DNA of 64,000 bases from Synechococcus sp. ATX 2A4 (GTDB lineage Bacteria > Cyanobacteriota > Cyanobacteriia > PCC-6307 > Cyanobiaceae). The stretch spans positions 62,001 to 126,000 of the forward strand of contig NZ_JAGQCV010000006.1 of NCBI RefSeq assembly GCF_024346375.1, read 5' to 3'. A program made the position numbers and the translations under genes. Shown piece after piece: positions 63,116 to 64,000 of this stretch. Positions within the stretch are counted from its first letter, which is position 1, and each line of letters starts with the position of its first letter. The notes beneath the pieces are model-generated. The model was not told the DNA's origin. It saw only the letters and a list, made by a program, of their open reading frames with translations, and did no database searches.

Positions 63116-63837
63116 GGCCACGGCCTCACCGCCCCTGCCACCTCAGCCGCCGCCCCATCCCTTGCCACCACGGCGAACCTTCCGCGCCGGTGTTCCACCT
63201 CGCCCCACTCCTGGGGGCTGAGCGGCTGGCTGCTCCAGCTGCCGCCCAGATCCTGCTGGGCCGCGTGCCGCAGGCCCTCCATCAGCGCCTCGCCCTCCAC
63301 AGGAAGGGGGGTCAGGGCTGGAGGAGGTTCCCGCCCGAACACCTCCAGCCAGTGGGTGCTTGAAGGCCGCAGCAGCAACGTTCCGTGCTGCAGCAGGTGT
63401 CCGCGCCGCCAGAGTTGGGCGCTGCCTACCCGCTTGGCCCCATTCGCCTCCACCAGGTCGGCCGCGGTGCTTGTGGCGAAACAGCTGCTGCGTAGACGGC
63501 TGGCCGCCTGCTGTCCGGGCTGGAGAGGGTGGCCCCAAGCCGCCATCGCCTCCCGCAACCACTGGATGGCGCGCCAGTAGGTCTCGGCGCGGCTCCCGCT
63601 GGCCGCTGGCCAGTGCAGCGCGTAGGTGAGGCAGCCCCCATGCAACACGGCCCTCCCGCCGCTCGGCCGGCGCACCATGGCGATGCGGCCGCTGTCCACG
63701 AGCGCCTGCCAGTGGGGTTCCAGCCGGTGCTGGTGGTGCCCCAGCGACAGGGTCGGCCGGTCCCAGTGGTAGAGCCGCAGGACGCCTTGCGCAGAACCCT
63801 CCACCAGGCCATCAAGCAGCAGATCATCGATGGCCAT
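63061..63837 (-). CDS. Lipoate-protein ligase A-like protein, N-terminus doubtful
   Basis: 258 residues from the ATG at 63837. RRPSGGRAVLHGGCLTYALH is the LplA/BPL signature, GAKRVGSAQLWRRGHLLQHG contains the Lys that binds lipoyl-AMP, and LYHWDRPTLSLGHHQ the family start. A family-like N-terminus continues upstream (HWRWIPPLTCSGDRQ) to a stop, with no ATG, GTG or TTG, only CTG, so the true start may be a CTG near 63877-63910. Attachment of lipoate or octanoate to pyruvate dehydrogenase E2 or GcvH is likely. Its end overlaps the M50 gene. Confidence 0.8.
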   Translation of the reverse strand: MAIDDLLLDGLVEGSAQGVLRLYHWDRPTLSLGHHQHRLEPHWQALVDSGRIAMVRRPSGGRAVLHGGCLTYALHWPAASGSRAETYWRAIQWLREAMAAWGHPLQPGQQAASRLRSSCFATSTAADLVEANGAKRVGSAQLWRRGHLLQHGTLLLRPSSTHWLEVFGREPPPALTPLPVEGEALMEGLRHAAQQDLGGSWSSQPLSPQEWGEVEHRRGRFAVVARDGAAAEVAGAVRPWPQRGASPPAASNSMPRAT

Positions 63838-63944
63838 CTGGCGATCACCGCTGCAGGTGAGCGGGGGGATCCAACGCCAGTGGGCGGGCAGGGCGGGCTT
63901 CAGGGAAGATGCAGGTGCCAGAGGCCGGGCGACAGGGCATCACC

Positions 63945-64000
63945 ATGCTGATCGACCTGCTGCCACTTCTGCCCCTGCTGCTGATGGGGGTGGTGGCCGG
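63945..64000 (+). CDS. Start of a membrane protein, cut by the window
   Basis: MLIDLLPLLPLLLMGVVA is read before the window ends, a hydrophobic start fit for a membrane protein. An in-frame ATG at 63909 would add 12 residues. Too little is present for any family call. Confidence 0.4.
   Translation, partial: MLIDLLPLLPLLLMGVVA

Overview
The window is dense, high-GC, single-copy chromosomal DNA of a picocyanobacterium. Cyanobium or a freshwater/coastal (subcluster 5.2-like) Synechococcus is the best guess. This rests on the gene set rather than on any rRNA: geranylgeranyl reductase ChlP, phycocyanobilin synthase PcyA, allophycocyanin beta-18 (ApcF), Psb28, a GUN4 protein, a Tab2/Atab2 protein, SipA (DUF3148), a cyanobacterial AbrB regulator and the cyanobacterial alkane pair ADO/AAR. 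I saw no rRNA, tRNA, insertion sequence, prophage or CRISPR array. Most genes abut or overlap by 1-4 bases, no gap between genes exceeds about 215 bases, and GTG and TTG starts are common.

Layout. 1-5898: typA (cut by the left edge), a VanY-type carboxypeptidase, chlP and glyS. 5986-13000: ferredoxin-sulfite reductase with a coupled small secreted protein, then a leftward group of a VanX-type dipeptidase, recG and a protein with a long Asp-rich spacer. 13041-15826: tsf and rpsB, a family 2 glycosyltransferase and a tiny basic protein with its own terminator. 15903-19498: a leftward operon pcyA-devB-devC-devA. 19518-27311: a rightward M16 peptidase pair, then bioY, lspA, an FHA-penicillin-binding protein fusion and a membrane GTPase, with sipA opposed in the middle. 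27202-31188: a PLP decarboxylase, tadA, a serine/alanine-glyoxylate aminotransferase and apcF. 31400-35797: a degenerate glutamine synthetase paralogue, a methyltransferase, small conserved proteins, an RsbW-like kinase and a GUN4 protein. 35926-42724: psb28 with two AI-2E family permeases, then leftward secF/secD, pdhB and small membrane proteins. 42721-50244: ispE, rsmA, YraN, a lumenal pentapeptide protein, small conserved proteins, an MBL-fold protein, a COG2509 flavoprotein and cyAbrB. 50324-56038: a photolyase-family protein, a laccase-domain protein, Tab2, an S1-domain protein and a creatininase. 56101-64000: ado, aar, accA, an SDR, folE, trpF, an M50 protease with a regulatory tail, a lipoate-ligase-like protein and the start of a membrane protein.

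Genes that work together: chlP, pcyA, apcF, psb28, gun4 and tab2 serve pigment and photosystem biogenesis; ado, aar and accA join fatty acid supply to alkane formation; secD, secF, lspA and the M50 protease serve protein export and membrane quality control; the penicillin-binding protein and the two M15 peptidases act on the cell wall.

The most interesting observation is the gene at 31400-32701. It keeps the glutamine synthetase framework, but almost every catalytic position I could align is substituted, so it looks like a pseudoenzyme. Others are a promoter-like element shared by chlP and apcF, inverted repeats over the putative cyAbrB promoter, the Asp-rich spacer protein with a 15-base repeat, and repeated convergent 3' overlaps. 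All calls were made by reading; no database search was run.
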